Shown piece after piece: positions 47,539-59,460 of a stretch of 64,000 nucleotides of DNA (position 1 is its first letter; each line of letters begins with the position of its first letter). Both the position numbers and the translations under genes were made by a program. The notes under the pieces are model-generated. The model ran no database searches and had not been told where the DNA came from. It worked only from the letters and a program-made list of their open reading frames with translations. Source of the stretch: Pleurostoma richardsiae (lineage: Eukaryota > Ascomycota > Sordariomycetes > Calosphaeriales > Pleurostomataceae); contig JANBVO010000003.1 of the NCBI GenBank assembly GCA_030052745.1, positions 1,178,001-1,242,000 on the forward strand. The letters are read 5' to 3'.

Positions 47539-48768
47539 CTAGGCCATCCCGCCGTCGGCCATGGCCATCTGCTGCTTCCGCGCCTGGTTGAGCGCCTTGA
47601 GCTTGGCGGTGCCGATGCCCGCGACGCCCCCCTCCTGGTTGTCGCCGAGCCAGGGCTTCTTGGCGTCGCCGAGCATGCTCCCCGCGAGGAAGTAGACGAC
47701 GAGGCCGATGACGATGAGCACGAAGGCGATGGGGTACAGGTAGTGGATGGCGTAGCCGAAGACGTGGATGCCGATGATGACGCCCCAGAAGTTGCCGGTC
47801 AGCAGGCTGATGTCGAAGAAGGCGGCGGAGCCCATGCGCAGGATGAGCGGCGCCAGGGTGTAGAAGATGGTGAGGGCCAGGGTGTACCCGACGAAGTAGC
47901 CGATGACGGGGCCGTTCCAGGTGGCGTCCTCGAAGGACTGGCGGTCGAAGATGGCGCAGGTGACGCCGTTGATGAAGATGCCCCACAGGCCGAGGAAGGA
48001 GAGCACCTCGTACATGGGCCGCTTGGAGACGAACCACTCCTCGAAGACGTTGGACAGGCCGTAGAAGGTGGCGCCCGCCAGGCCGAACAGGTCGCCCTTG
48101 AGCATGTCGACGCCGGGCCCGCCGTTGGAGCCGGTGATGTGGTCGGAGGCGAGCAGCAGGCCCATGCCGCCGCAGCAGATGAGGATGCCGGCGATCTGGA
48201 AGGGCTTGTAGCGCACCTTGAGCAGCACGAAGGAGACGATGACGACGCAGACGATGGACCAGAAGTTGAGCAGCTGGGCGCTCAGCAGGTTCGTGTAGCG
48301 GTAGGCCAGCACGGTGAAGTAGTTGCCCTCGACGTCGAGGAAGCTGAGGATGAAGTACTTCCAGCCGTCGCGCAGCACCACGCGGAGGTAGGCGCGCGGG
48401 CCCTGGTGGTACAGCGTCAGGGGCACGTAGATGAGGGTCAGCAGGACGTAGTTGAAGAAGGTCTGGAAGGCCGGCACGCTGGTGCCCCACTCGACGAGGA
48501 ACGAGCTGAAGGTGTTGGTGGCCGTGATGCACAGCGAGAGCACCTGGCCCAGCGCGATGACGAGCCAGAAGTCGACGGTCGTGAAGTACGAGTACCAGTG
48601 CACCTTCTGGGCCTCGATCTCGTGCAGGCCCTGCGCCACGGCAGCGACCTCCTCGCCGTCCGAGTGGGAGTCGACAGTGAGCGGCGCCGTGGCCGGCTCG
48701 TACTGGTCGTGGGCCTTGCTGAAGACCTGCTCGGAGGTGATGGTGGTGGTGGTGTTAGGGGCGGCCAT
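47539..48768 (-). CDS. SLC35F1/F2/F6-type (DUF914) membrane transporter
   Basis: Drug/metabolite transporter superfamily protein with ten predicted membrane helices. Single exon, 409 aa from the ATG at 48768. About 60 polar N-terminal residues precede TM1 (FWLVIALGQVLSLCITATNT); later helices include FFNYVLLTLIYVPLTLY, LLNFWSIVCVVIVSFVLL, FQIAGILICCGGMGLLLA and WGVIIGIHVFGYAIHYLYPI. The signature stretch DVEGNYFTVLAYRYTNLLSA and GATFYGLSNVFEEWFV mark the SLC35F group, whose substrates are poorly defined. An in-frame ATG at 48903 would add 45 residues; the MAAPN start is preferred because it fits family N-termini. A 357-codon frame on the opposite strand is a GC-driven shadow. Confidence 0.92.
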   Translation of the reverse strand: MAAPNTTTTITSEQVFSKAHDQYEPATAPLTVDSHSDGEEVAAVAQGLHEIEAQKVHWYSYFTTVDFWLVIALGQVLSLCITATNTFSSFLVEWGTSVPAFQTFFNYVLLTLIYVPLTLYHQGPRAYLRVVLRDGWKYFILSFLDVEGNYFTVLAYRYTNLLSAQLLNFWSIVCVVIVSFVLLKVRYKPFQIAGILICCGGMGLLLASDHITGSNGGPGVDMLKGDLFGLAGATFYGLSNVFEEWFVSKRPMYEVLSFLGLWGIFINGVTCAIFDRQSFEDATWNGPVIGYFVGYTLALTIFYTLAPLILRMGSAAFFDISLLTGNFWGVIIGIHVFGYAIHYLYPIAFVLIVIGLVVYFLAGSMLGDAKKPWLGDNQEGGVAGIGTAKLKALNQARKQQMAMADGGMA

Positions 48769-50454
48769 CGTGAGCAGTTGGTAGCCTTCCTCTGCTGGTA
48801 CTGCTGGTGCTTCTGATGCTGTTGGTAATGATCCTGTCACGGAAGAAACGTGAAGGATACGGTCTCGGAGTGTCCTGGCGGTACTTGCTCCGGCGACGTG
48901 CATACACAACAGTCGTGCCCTGCCTGTTGCGATGTGTGTGTCTTGACAGACGGTCCAATACCTTGTCTAAGGGGTTCCACCGGTAATTCTGTCTGTGACT
49001 GAGTGTAGCTGAAGCAGCTGATGATAGCTAGTTATAGCTGTGATAGTAGTAGAAGGTGGCAGCGGGAGCCTCCTGTCTAAGTCTTTCTATCGTCCCCTGC
49101 AGCAAGCGCAAAGACTTCAAGTCGCCTGCTGGTTCTTATTGCGTCCGTGGACGGCACATGTGCTGGTGCGCCGCCGAGTAGTACGAGATGGTGAGAGACG
49201 ACTTGAGGCAGGAGCTCATAGGCGATGCTGGATATGAATACGGGGAAGAGACGATAAGGTTCTCGTTCAGAACCTAAATCGAGGGCGGTGAAGGGGACTG
49301 CGAGAGTGTGATGCAAGGTGAAGAAGAAGTACCTTGCGGTGGAGTTGAAGGAGCAAGAGACAACTTGAGGCTGAGGAGGCTGAAGAGACGAGCTCAACCT
49401 TTTAAACTCGGGAGAGCTTGTGATAGATAGCTGAGGTGGTTAGCCCAGTAAGGGAAAAAGGACAGAAAAAAAAAGGTTTTCTTTCCTCTTGCAAATATCG
49501 GCCGGTCCCATCGCCCGCTCCATGATACGGTGATAATCCCGCCACCCCGCGCCGCCCTTCACCCAATGCGTCCGGCCGGCCATCCAACCCACCCACGTTG
49601 TCGCGGCGCACTTAGCGGCACCGCTAGCCCGCGTTCTAGACGGTCTCGAGGGTGCAGACGCTGCAGACATTGCAGCCAAATTACGGAGCACACAGCGGCA
49701 AGCGCGCTGGAGGAGACCAGGAGGCGATCGCCCGTCTGGTCGGGATCTCGCTGCTGGCAAATCTGCCTTTTCCTCGCCGCGACGGACGGAGCTGGATCCG
49801 CCTGCAGTAGCAGGTGCAGGAAGAAGCAAGCAAGCAAGCGACCCCGCCTCCTGCAGGTCGAGATGGTGTGCGGCAGCATCAAGATCGCATCTGCCTCGCC
49901 TCGCCTCGCCTCGCCTTGCATGGCGCCATTCGCGCGTGGATGCCACCATGGGTAACGCAGGAGTCAGTGTCCAGATTGCCGGGACATATACGGAGTATAC
50001 CCCTGGTGAGAACGATCATTGCGATATCTTCGACTCGTTACGGGGATTTGTTCCCTGTCCGGGCATCTGGAGTATCTGATGATTGTGGGGACGAAGGCAT
50101 CAACATGTCGATTATTTCTGGGTAAGCTATAGCTTTCATGCCGTCTCGTATGTGTATGAGCCCATATATCTACCTCTCGACCCTAAACGCAAGATTGTAC
50201 GACATAAGAGGCTATATGTATGTGTACTGCAGTAGATACGTTGATGCAACTATCCCCGACCGATGAAGAGGGTATCGTATCATGCCCGCTCGCCCCCAGT
50301 TGCCTTCCCTCTGGTCCAGTTTATCAAGTCCATCTATTATTCCAACCTTAGTCGTTCGTGTCCACGATCTCCCAAACCCAGCCAGTCGTTTCATCAAGCA
50401 ATCATCAAGCCCATCCTATGCTGCCAGGAGAAACACCCCCCTCAAGAAGCCTCA
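48769..50454. other. 1.7-kb intergenic region
   Basis: Promoter of the transporter and 3' region of the next minus-strand gene. Includes an AAGC run near 49824-49838 and the CTCGC repeat listed separately. No gene seen. Confidence 0.5.
49893..49915 (+). repeat. (CTCGC)n pentanucleotide repeat
   Basis: Four to five tandem CTCGC/GCCTC units in non-coding DNA. Confidence 0.7.
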
Positions 50455-53425
50455 TCAGATAAACCCCGTCCCGTGCTCATCCGCAATCCCCGTCGGGCTC
50501 TTCAGCCCAAAGTTCGGCCTCATCGTCCTCTCATCGCCCCTCCACTCCCTCCTCTCCCTCCCCCTCCCCCTATTACTGCTGTCCGCCCACCCCTCCTCGT
50601 CTTTCACCGACAAGCCCCTCGCCAGCCCCGGCGTGCCATTGACCCCCGCCGTCTGCGGCCGCCGCGACTCCTCCTCCCCCTCCTCCGGCGGTGTGCCCTG
50701 CCGCAGCTGCGGCGTCCACGGCCCCTGCACAGGCGCAGGTGCCGCCGCCCGCGTCCCGGCCCGCGCCGCCGCGATGTTCAGCGGCGGGGGCACCCGCTTC
50801 TGGTGGTGCCGCGGCACGGCCGGCAGCGGCGAGCCGGGCGGCGGCGACGACGGCGCCTCGAGCGTCACGGGCGACGCCGGGAGCGGCCAGTTCGCCGACG
50901 CGCTGGGTTCGGCCGGGACGGTGGGCGTGGGCGGCGCGGACGTCTGCGGGGCGGCGCCCCAGTTCGGCTGCCGGAAGACGAGGCCGCCTCCGGCGTGGGC
51001 GGCGCTGTCATTGTTGTTGTTGCTGGTGTTATTGCTGCTGCCGCTGCTGTTACTGTCGTTGCTGGCCGGGTTCGGCGGTGAGGCCGCGTGCCGCGGGAAA
51101 CTCTCGTCGGTGGGAGCCGGGCGGCGCGTGTTCCCGCCGCGAGCAGGCGCCGGGCTCTGGTTCCTGGGCCCTGAGCGCGCCATCGGGCTCTGCGGCCGCG
51201 GGGCGTGGGGTCCTCTCCTGCCCGCGGGGCTCTGATTCCTCGCACCGTGGCCCATGGGGCTCTGCGGTCGAGGTGGCCTTCCCAGAGGGCTCTGGTTCCT
51301 AGAGCCGTACCCCGCTGGGCTTTGCGGCCGTGGCGGCCTGCCAAGGGGGCTGTCGGATCTCTGCGGACGAGCCGCCGCTCCGTTCATTGGGCCCCGTTCT
51401 TTCGGATTCTGCGTCCTCGCGCCGTATCCCGCCGGACTCTCCGGCCGGCGCTGCTGCCTTCCCATCGGGCTCTCGGTGCGCGGCGGCCGAGCCCCTCTGC
51501 CAGCGGGGCTGTGGTTCCTGGAACCATGGCCCGCCGGACTCTGGGGCCGGGGCGGTCTACCCATGGGGCTCTCAGGCCTCTGGGGACGGGCGGCGGCTCC
51601 CTGCATCGGACCTCTGCCCATGGGGCTGTGGTTCCTTACGACATGGCCTGGTGCTCGGGGTGGTGGCACCCTGCCCATCGGGCTTTCCGTCCTCTGCTGG
51701 GGCCGCTGCACAAGCACGCCGTACTCCTCCGGCGCCGGGCGGCGCGGCCGGTCTGCCCCCGGCCTGCCCCGGCCCGAGGGGCTCTGGGGCCGAGGTGCCT
51801 GCGCGAAGGGCGGGAAGAAGCTCTGCTCCTTGGGGGACAGCGGGGACAGCGGCAACGGCGGCTGGACCTCTTGGGCCGGCTCCTCGGCGGCGGCGGCGTC
51901 GTCGCCGTAGTAGCTGCTGCTGGCGCTCACCATGCGGGCGTGCTGCTGCTGCTGCTCCCGCTGCCGAGCCTGCTCCTTCTCCTGCTCGCCGTCCCTCCTC
52001 TGCCTCTGCTGCTGCTGCTGCTGCTGCTGCTGCTCGCGGTGCGCCTCCTGCGCGCTCACCAGCGACTGCTCCAGCTCCTCGATCTTGATGGACAGGCCGC
52101 GGCGCCGCGGCGGGTTCAGCGTCAGGGTGTCGCGCTTGGCGCGCACGTTCTGGATGACCGGTCGCCCGCTGGCGTTGGTGCTGCCGCTGCTGCTGCTGCT
52201 ACTGCCGGGGATGCTCTGCTCCTCGCTGGACCGCGTGCCGTTGGACAGCGGCGGCGACGGCAGGCCGTGCGGGCCGGCGTGGTGATGGTGGTGGTGGTGC
52301 TTGTTCCCGGCGGCGACGGGCGTGACGACGCGGTGCTCGCGCTCCCTGGGGTCCCGCGGGCGGAAGCCCGGCTTAGCGGGCCTGCCCCCGCCGCCCGGTG
52401 GGCCGGCCCTTCTATCGCTGCCGCGGCTGCTTGGCCGGCCCTCGGTTGCCCCCTGGCCCTGGAACCGCGGGCTGGGCAGCGGCGGGGCGACGGTGGCCGT
52501 GGCGGGCGGGGACGACAGCGGCGAGGACGGGAACGACCTCTGCGTGGGCGACGCCGTGGCCTCGGCGTTGCGCCGGGCCTGCTCCTCCAGCTCGGCCTGC
52601 GCCCGGGCGCGCGCCTCCGCCTCCGCGCGCGCCTTGGCCTCCTCCTGCGCCTGCGCGACCTTCTCGCCGATCTCCTGCGCCACCTTCTCCGGCTGGTCGC
52701 CGAAAAGCGACGAGCCGTCGGCGTCGCCGCCCGCGCCGGGCGTGAGTGGGAGCTCGAACTGGCCCAGCGGCGACCGGGGCCCCCCGCCGCCCACGCTGAA
52801 CGCGGGCGAGCCAGGCGGCCCGGCGCTGGGCGTCGCGGGCCGGCCGAAGTGCACGTCCAGCGGGTTCACCCACCCCTTGGCGGAGCGCGTGGAGTGCGAG
52901 GTGCCGGGGCGGGAGCCCGAGCTACCGCCGCTGCCGCCACCGAAGCCCAGGCTGGGCGGGGGCGCCAGGCTGGCGGAGGAGCCGTTGGCGAAGCGGGTGC
53001 GCAGGTTCGCGTCGGAGGCGAAGGGCTTGATGCTGGCGAAGCTGCCGCGGCGGCTGGGCCCGTTGGTCTGCGCGAGGTCGTACATGCTGTTGGCGGCGAG
53101 GTTGTGCGTCTGCAGCGCGTAGGGGCTGCGGCCGCCGCCGCCGTGCGAGGTGCCGGGCCGGGCGGCGGACCGGATGCTGCTCCCGCCGGCGGCGGGGCCC
53201 TTCCCGCGGGTGTTCCGGCCAAAGAACTGGCCCTCGCCGAGGTTGTTCTGGTCGAGTTTCTTCTGCTGCGTCGGCGCTGCTTTGATCTCGTGTTCCTTTC
53301 TGTAGGCGGGGACGGGGAGGTCAGCTATGGAGAGAATCACAAGGAGATTGGTGAAAAGAGTAGGGGATTGCCGAGACTCACTTCTTCTTGTCGCCTCCAA
53401 ACTTGAGGCCAAAGAAGGAAACCAT
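50455..53425 (-). CDS. 962-aa low-complexity protein with SPxG repeat array
   Basis: Function unknown. Exons 53425-53382 and 53299-50455 on the minus strand, joined across an 82-bp intron (GTGAGT donor, CTACAG acceptor). The first exon encodes MVSFFGLKFGGDKK and the second continues KKEHEIKAAPTQQKKLD; this N-terminus recurs, as I remember it, in hypothetical proteins of many filamentous ascomycetes. Next come Gly/Ser-rich sequence, a coiled coil (EKVAQEIGEKVAQAQEEAKA) near residue 250, a His7 run, a Gln run within a second coiled coil (IKIEELEQSLVSAQEAHRE), and about 15 degenerate copies of a repeat with core S-P-x-G-R/H/Y. The C-terminal 200 residues are Pro/Ser/Asn-rich. No transmembrane segment or enzyme domain. 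Every SP core is a potential proline-directed phosphorylation site. The initiator exon is chosen over the 985-codon single frame because it restores the conserved start. Confidence 0.85.
51140..51790 (-). repeat. degenerate coding tandem repeat (SPxG units)
   Basis: Within the 962-aa protein. About 15 units of 9-16 residues, each with S-P-(M/A/L)-G, often alternating RPPRPQSP and GSRNQSP halves. At the DNA level the plus strand shows repeated GGGCTCTG. Unit length varies, so this is an old, degenerate array rather than a recent expansion. Confidence 0.8.
52006..52034 (-). repeat. (CTG)n / poly-Gln microsatellite
   Basis: About nine to ten CTG units on the plus strand, encoding a Gln run in the 962-aa protein; likely length-polymorphic. 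Confidence 0.8.
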
Positions 53426-56218
53426 TTTGGCCGAATTAGGGTTTATGAATAGAAAACTGCGAGCTCGTCAGCCTTCCACCACAGCTCATGAGGCAAGCAT
53501 GGCTTTACCTTGATACCTTAGAAATAAAAGGGAACTATTCCCCGTCGAATTGGCCCGTCAAAGGGCGGTCTGGGAGCAAAGGCTCTTCTCAATGCCTGAG
53601 AATCAATGCGGAAATGAGTGTCTTGCGGGCGATCCCGCGTTGTGGGTTGGAGGATGAAGCTGTATGCTAGCAGTCCATGTCGTGAACGGAAGCGGTTCGG
53701 TCGCCTTGGGAATCCGGGACACGATGGACAGCGTGCTCTCTCTCCAGACGAGGAAGGAGAGAAATGCTCTCTGGCGTCTTTCTCTGCCTCGGAATCGCGA
53801 ATCTCGTCTTTTTTCCCGCCTTTCTCGTGTCGCTCGATGTAGTGGGGGCACTAAGGCGCCTGGTAGTTCAGGGGTAATAAGAGCAATCGGAACGCGGGGC
53901 GTGTTTGTCGTCGCGTGTCTAGCTCAAGCACTTTTTCACTTGTTTTCAGACCCGACACGAGAGATCTCGAGGCGAGAGAGAATAAGAAAGGACCGGACGT
54001 ATAAGGAGTCGGACTCAGGATACAGAGAGCAAACAAGACATGAGCAGAGCGAGTCGCAAGGCGGTCTCGGAAAGCGGCAAGAAGGGCCAAAAAGATCGGA
54101 ACAAGGTAACGCAGCAGTCAAGGCGCAAGGATAGGGGGCATATTAATACAATCCTGGACACTGGATGGGATGGGATGGATCCTCCTCCTCCTCCTCCCCT
54201 CTTGGGCGCATATTCCATGCAATAACTCGACCCAAGCAAGCAAACCAAAGCAGAGCAGAGCAGGCCATGCAGCAAGTCGCGCCGCCGCCGCTGCCCGCCC
54301 GCGCCCGAGGCTCGTAGAGTAAGATTAAAGAGGCACCCGCGTCGGCGCATGGAGCATTGTTCGCGAAAAGGAGCCTACATCGTAAAGGGATTGATTGTCA
54401 GGGGTTCGCACCCCAAAAGGAGCAAAGGCCTGCCGGCTAGCGTGGGCGCGGCTTGCGACCCAGCAAGGGACAGCCCGGATCTCTCGCGTGCCAATGACGT
54501 CCGCCAGCGCCCGATGGGGGTCCAGATGGAAAACACTGGCAGAGTGGAAACAAGTGGGAAAGAGAAGCTGAAGAATGCAAGGCCTCGGGGCGGTCCCTGT
54601 CTTGGCCGACGTTGGCAGCGTGGAGACTTGGCGATCGCCATCTTACCCTGTAAACCTCTGCGCGTTGGGGTGGTGTGGACGTTGTGAGGGCTCAAGCAGA
54701 TCATACAATACTCCGATACTACCCATGTAGAAAGGAGATTAGGCAACCTAGTCATATTGTAGAAGTGAAGTGTTCAGAGGTGAGCCCTCCTGTTGTAACT
54801 AGAGGTGTGGCCGGTATCTTTCCACTATTTTGGTTGTGACAATTTGACAAGGTGACCGGCATCTCGATGCGATATGCGGTGACCATGTGGTACGGCAGGG
54901 GCTGTCAGGAACCCTGAATCCCTGATAATATAATGCGCCTCTCGTCAATTATTTCCATCTCGACCAGAATCCCGGGTCCAAGAATCCTGCAACGCTCAGG
55001 GGCGTCTATTTCCTTCTTGCATCTCTTCAAGTATTGCCCAGTCGATATAGCATGACTCGTCAAGTAAAGGACGAAATATCTTCCATCGCGAGTGGCATTC
55101 TCCTTTCAGACAAAAGTGAAGTGAAAGTAACCGCGTCGCCAAATCTCCTGACTCGAGTTAATCATTCATTCCATGCGCCTAATACGCCTATCCGTCAGTG
55201 CCCGAGACATGTCGCTGTCAACCTTAACAGCGCCCCTTTTTTCGCTCCCCGGAGTCCCTTCAGGAATGCGTCTTAGCAAACCGTCTGCAAGGTCCTCGTC
55301 TTCCGCTCTTCCTCTCCAGACTACCATCTATTCAGCATCAGACCAGACAAACTCTCCACCGCTCTCGTAGATAGTGACGAATCTCGCTACGGGACTATTG
55401 ATAACTACATGACCGGCCTAACGGCGTCTCCGTGCACGCCGCCTCTGTTTCTGCTTTTTTCAGCGCCGCTCCTCTAGCTCCACGAATGGGGCCATTGTGG
55501 AAATCAGCATCAATAGGGCTGCCCTACTTGCAGGGCGCCTTATCCCACGCGAGGGACCGCCTGGCGATAGAAGATCCGAAAGTGGGTGCCGTGAATCTGG
55601 GCTACGTACTCTGCTACGTACATAGTATACGCAAGTGGGCTGGAGCGCACGCATGCTCTGGCGCCAATCTGGTGGCGTCTCTTGAAGGCATAGCTTGAGA
55701 TAGGTATTGATATCGTTTCTAACGCGCCCTCCTCCCTACGATAAGCGGAGAAGCTCCTCTATGTGCTCTCTATACTGCGAAGTGAGTAAAGTGACGGGAC
55801 GCCGCCCGACCCTGGCCCCCTTCCGAACGCCGCGCAACCATCCGTAGTCCGCTTGTCTTCCCATATGCGCCCGTCCCAAAAATAAACCCATGGAAGAAGG
55901 TTCCCGGCCCAGCCAAGAATATAAACCCTCCCTTTCTAGTATACAGAAGGAACAAGTGTTCCGTAGGTACTGCCCTGCTCTATGTTGCTTGCGTGAGACA
56001 TAAACAAACGTAAACGGCGTGATTACAGAAGGAAACTATGCCGCCGGGCCTCGCCAGAATACCCAGGCGTGACAACCCAGCCTCCTCCCGTGAGGAAGCG
56101 AGATTGGCAGGCGAGGAGGCGAAGCGGAGAACCACCGGGGAGCGTAATCCATACCTCCAGGCGTGGCGGAGGAAGAATTAGATGAAGTAGGCCGAAGTAA
56201 AAGAAGAAAATGCAGATA
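53426..56218. other. 2.8-kb intergenic region
   Basis: Promoter of the SPxG protein on the left and 3' region of the MFS gene on the right. A short TCC repeat lies at about 54179-54197. No gene supported. Confidence 0.45.
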
Positions 56219-58187
56219 TCAGTCAGCCAGCTCCCGCTGCACCTCCGGGGGCGGCAGCCGGAAGGCGAAGACGATCGCGCTGGCGACGACGAAGAGCAGC
56301 CCCGAGACCATGAACGGCAGGCCGACCCACGCGCCGCCCAGGTTGAGGCCCCCGCGCATGGCCGCGGCGAGGGTCGGGCTGGCGACCATGAGCCCGGCCA
56401 CCTCGAGGAAGCCGATGAGCGTGTTGAGGATGCCCACGTGGTGCGGCTCCACCAGCGCGTTGAGCAGGCTGCGAATGAGGACGGGGAAGCCGGATCCGGC
56501 CGAGAGGGTGATGAGACCTAGTGTGTGTGTGGTCAGTCAGGATATTCCCTATATAGGCTAGGTAGCTTGGGAGGGTGTTCCGGATGAACACAAGACTTAC
56601 CGAACACGAAGATGGAAGGGGTGAAGGCCAACGCGAGCAGCCCCGCGCCGGAGATGAGGATGATGCCCGACCAGCGGCTCAGCCAGAGGTCCTTGGCCAG
56701 CGGCGTCATCTTGAGGACATCCAGGCAGAACTTGCTGATGGCGGGCAGCACGATGACGAAGAGGGCAATCAGACTCAGGGTTTTGAGAGTGATGACGTAC
56801 GCGGCCTGCATTTTATCAGTCGTCCTGTCAGCACGACTGCACTTCGGGCAGAATGACGAACTAGGAGAAGGGGGATAGGACGACGCTTACCGTGCTCCAG
56901 CTCCAGTGATACCTCTTCGTCGAATACTGCAGCAAGAGCTCCTGCACGAACCTGCCCAGGGTGACGAAGATGAGCGGCAGCATGAGGACGACGAGGCGCC
57001 TGTTGCCCAGGACAAAGTGCGACAAGTCGGCCGCGTTGCTTCGCACGAGGTGCATGAAGCCGCCTCCTGCAGTCTTCTTCGTCTTTGCGCCGCTCAGGTC
57101 GTCGTCCGCTTCCTCCCCTGATTGCTCCTCTGGCACGGCGCGGCCCCGGCCTGAGCGGGCGTCGTGCCACTGGCGGACCTGCAGGGTCTCGGGCGCGATG
57201 ATGACAGCGAGAAGGCATACAACGCCCATAAGCAGCCCGAGGACGGGCGGCCACCAGGGGCTGAAGCTCAGGAGGAAGCCGCTCAAGGGCGTAGCGATGA
57301 GCTCGGCGACGAGGAAAGTGGAGCCGAAGCGGAAGAGTACAGATGCCCTGCGAGTCTTCTATTAGTCTCCGGAGTGGAAACACGACGCCATATAGACGCC
57401 GGCAAGGCCATCACCTACATAGCGTCCACATGTACGACATCAGCGAGCATCGTGTAGAGCATGGACGTGCCGGTGACGGCCGAGCCTCCGATGATCTGGA
57501 AGGCCGACTCGAGCAGGCAGACCCACGTAGGCCATCCGGCCGCCACTAGATGTGTCAGTGTCAGTAAAGTAAATACCGAATTGACAGCTGATGTCTAGTT
57601 GCAGACAGAGACAGACAGGAGAGAAGACATACGGGACAACATCATCCAGGCTATCGACAGCAGCACCCCGAAGAAAGACAGGAACAGGATGGGCTTCCGT
57701 CCCACCTTGTCGCTCATGACTCCGAAGGGGACCGAGAAAAGGAGACCTGCGGCGCCGGGACGGGTCAGCCGACCAGTCTCGGGAGAGACATTGCGTTCAC
57801 TAAGTGGTGCTCACCAGGGACGCAGTCCAGCGTTCCCGACCAGCCCCTGATCATGGCCAGCTGGCCCTGCACGGCGGGCGCCTTGCAGAGCTCGTTGTTC
57901 ATCAGGGACATCAGGTCCTCGGCGATGCCGGGGTTCATCTCGCGGCAGATGTTGACCTCAAGGAGGGCGTTGAACGCCGGGGTGCACAGGCCGACGCAGA
58001 GCTCGATGAGGAAGATGATGGTCACGCAGAGGACGATGACTCGGGTGCGGACGAGATCCCTCGGGTCTTCTTCCTCCACCTCCCGCTCCGCCTCCGTCTC
58101 AGTCTCCGCATCGCTGACGGTGCTGCCGGTCAGGAGCGGCGTCTCCTCCGTCAGCGTCCGGTCGTCTTCGTCCGTCGGGCCCGCCAT
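56219..58187 (-). CDS. major facilitator superfamily transporter
   Basis: Minus-strand exons: 58187-57815, 57746-57633, 57545-57419, 57347-56891, 56805-56601, 56517-56219 (524 aa). Introns of 68, 87, 71, 85 and 83 bp all preserve frame, and each junction restores membrane-protein sequence. An acidic 45-residue N-terminus precedes TM1 (VLCVTIIFLIELCVGL). The loop 2-3 MFS motif reads FGVMSDKVGRKPILF. Later come MLYTMLADVVHVDAM, FLVAELIATPLSG and GLLMGVVCLLAVIIAPETLQ, then a long charged central loop rich in Arg, Glu and Lys, and six C-terminal helices ending EVQRELAD. It diverges from the ADP-ribose pyrophosphatase gene with 1.27 kb between starts. Substrate cannot be assigned; there is no adjacent biosynthetic enzyme to hint at one. 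Confidence 0.9.
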
Positions 58188-59460
58188 TGGTGGAGCAGCT
58201 TCTCTTCTTTTCTTTTGTACTTTTTGATTTGTTTCTAGCGGTTAGGACACTAATAGTATGGTGGCCTCTTGGGAGGACGAGATGTAGCGACGCGGAGAAG
58301 AGTCTCTACACAGGGAAATGGATACAGAAAACAGCAAGAGATGTTGTATATGAGACGGCAAAGAAAGAGGGATATGGAATGAGAGAGTGTGGCAGAAGAA
58401 TGTTTCGATGAGGTCGCGCCGCGTGTCAGGCTCGTCAAGCTGCCAACGACGACCTCATTGCGTATTCTGACCGTACCGGCCTACCTTATCTGGGCAGGTG
58501 GGAAGACGGCATTGGTGGACCGGGAATAGCCTCCCTCGATCGGGGCTCAAGGGATGCCGTCCACGGTGTAATCCTGCATGTCGACGGCGTTTCAGGCCTA
58601 AAATGGCCACTTATCCAGCCGCAAGTGGCCTAGCCAGCGTACCCTGCTGGCTATTCCGACACGCATTCCGAGAGCCGAACTCCGATCCGCACAGCAACTC
58701 CGTATGTCTTCGGAGTAGATATCAGACCCCTTCGTCTTGCCATTCGTCGTCGTCTTCATCCTGTGCCGTAGATCTGCTGCGGACATACCTCCTTGTCCAC
58801 AAGGACACTGGCATAAGTTGCATTACACCATTAAGCCGACGTCATTCTCTAGCGCAAGGCAACCTTGACTGCCTGCAGCTCGCGTTGAAAGAGGCAGGAG
58901 GATGCACGTCTTCATCGACGTCAGCGCTTGCGACTTCACTCTTAGATCATCACTGGAGAGGAACATACGTACAGCTTCTCATGCTCAAACTGGGAGCGAC
59001 AATGTCATGACGATGTCGAAACACTTCTAAGGACACTGCCTGGATAGCTCAACGAAAGGCCTGCCCAGAGATACCAGTAGAGCGGGATGATGGGTCGATT
59101 TGATTCGAACTTCCGATGCGCACATCTGTAGGTAAGGTACGGAGGATACTCATAGAAGCTGCCCTTCGTGGGTCAAGCCACAGCGTAAAATCTACGCACA
59201 CTACGAAGGTACTGTACTTGGAGGGTACACTGTAAGGCCACAACCCTGCCAGTATTGTACTACCGGTAAGGTGTAAGATGTGACTTTGACGTGATGGTAC
59301 GCCCTGCAGTGGGGTCTTTCCTGCTTCTTATCGCCGTTGAAATGCCGGGTAAATCAAGCTTATTTTCGGCCCTGCTCTAACGTTACTCTACTCTAAGTTA
59401 CATGTAACACCAGCATATCCCACGCTACGATCCAGGTACCCCGGGCCAGTCTAGCCAAAG
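58188..59460. other. divergent promoter region
   Basis: Upstream of both the MFS and Nudix genes. A GGTACC element lies at 59434-59440, just before the Nudix start. Open frames are short and unrecognised. Confidence 0.5.

Noticed and set aside
47743-48816. 357-codon open frame on the plus strand
   Set aside because: Antisense to the SLC35F transporter, extremely acidic and repetitive, with no recognisable domain; the opposite strand has ten clear membrane helices.
51205-53406. 733-codon open frame on the plus strand
   Set aside because: Antisense to the 962-aa protein; Arg/Leu/Gly-rich with no family features, the expected shadow of a GC-rich repeat-bearing exon.
54360-54425. tRNA-like T arm (GGGGTTCGCACCCC)
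   Set aside because: No acceptor stem, D arm or anticodon stem can be folded around it.
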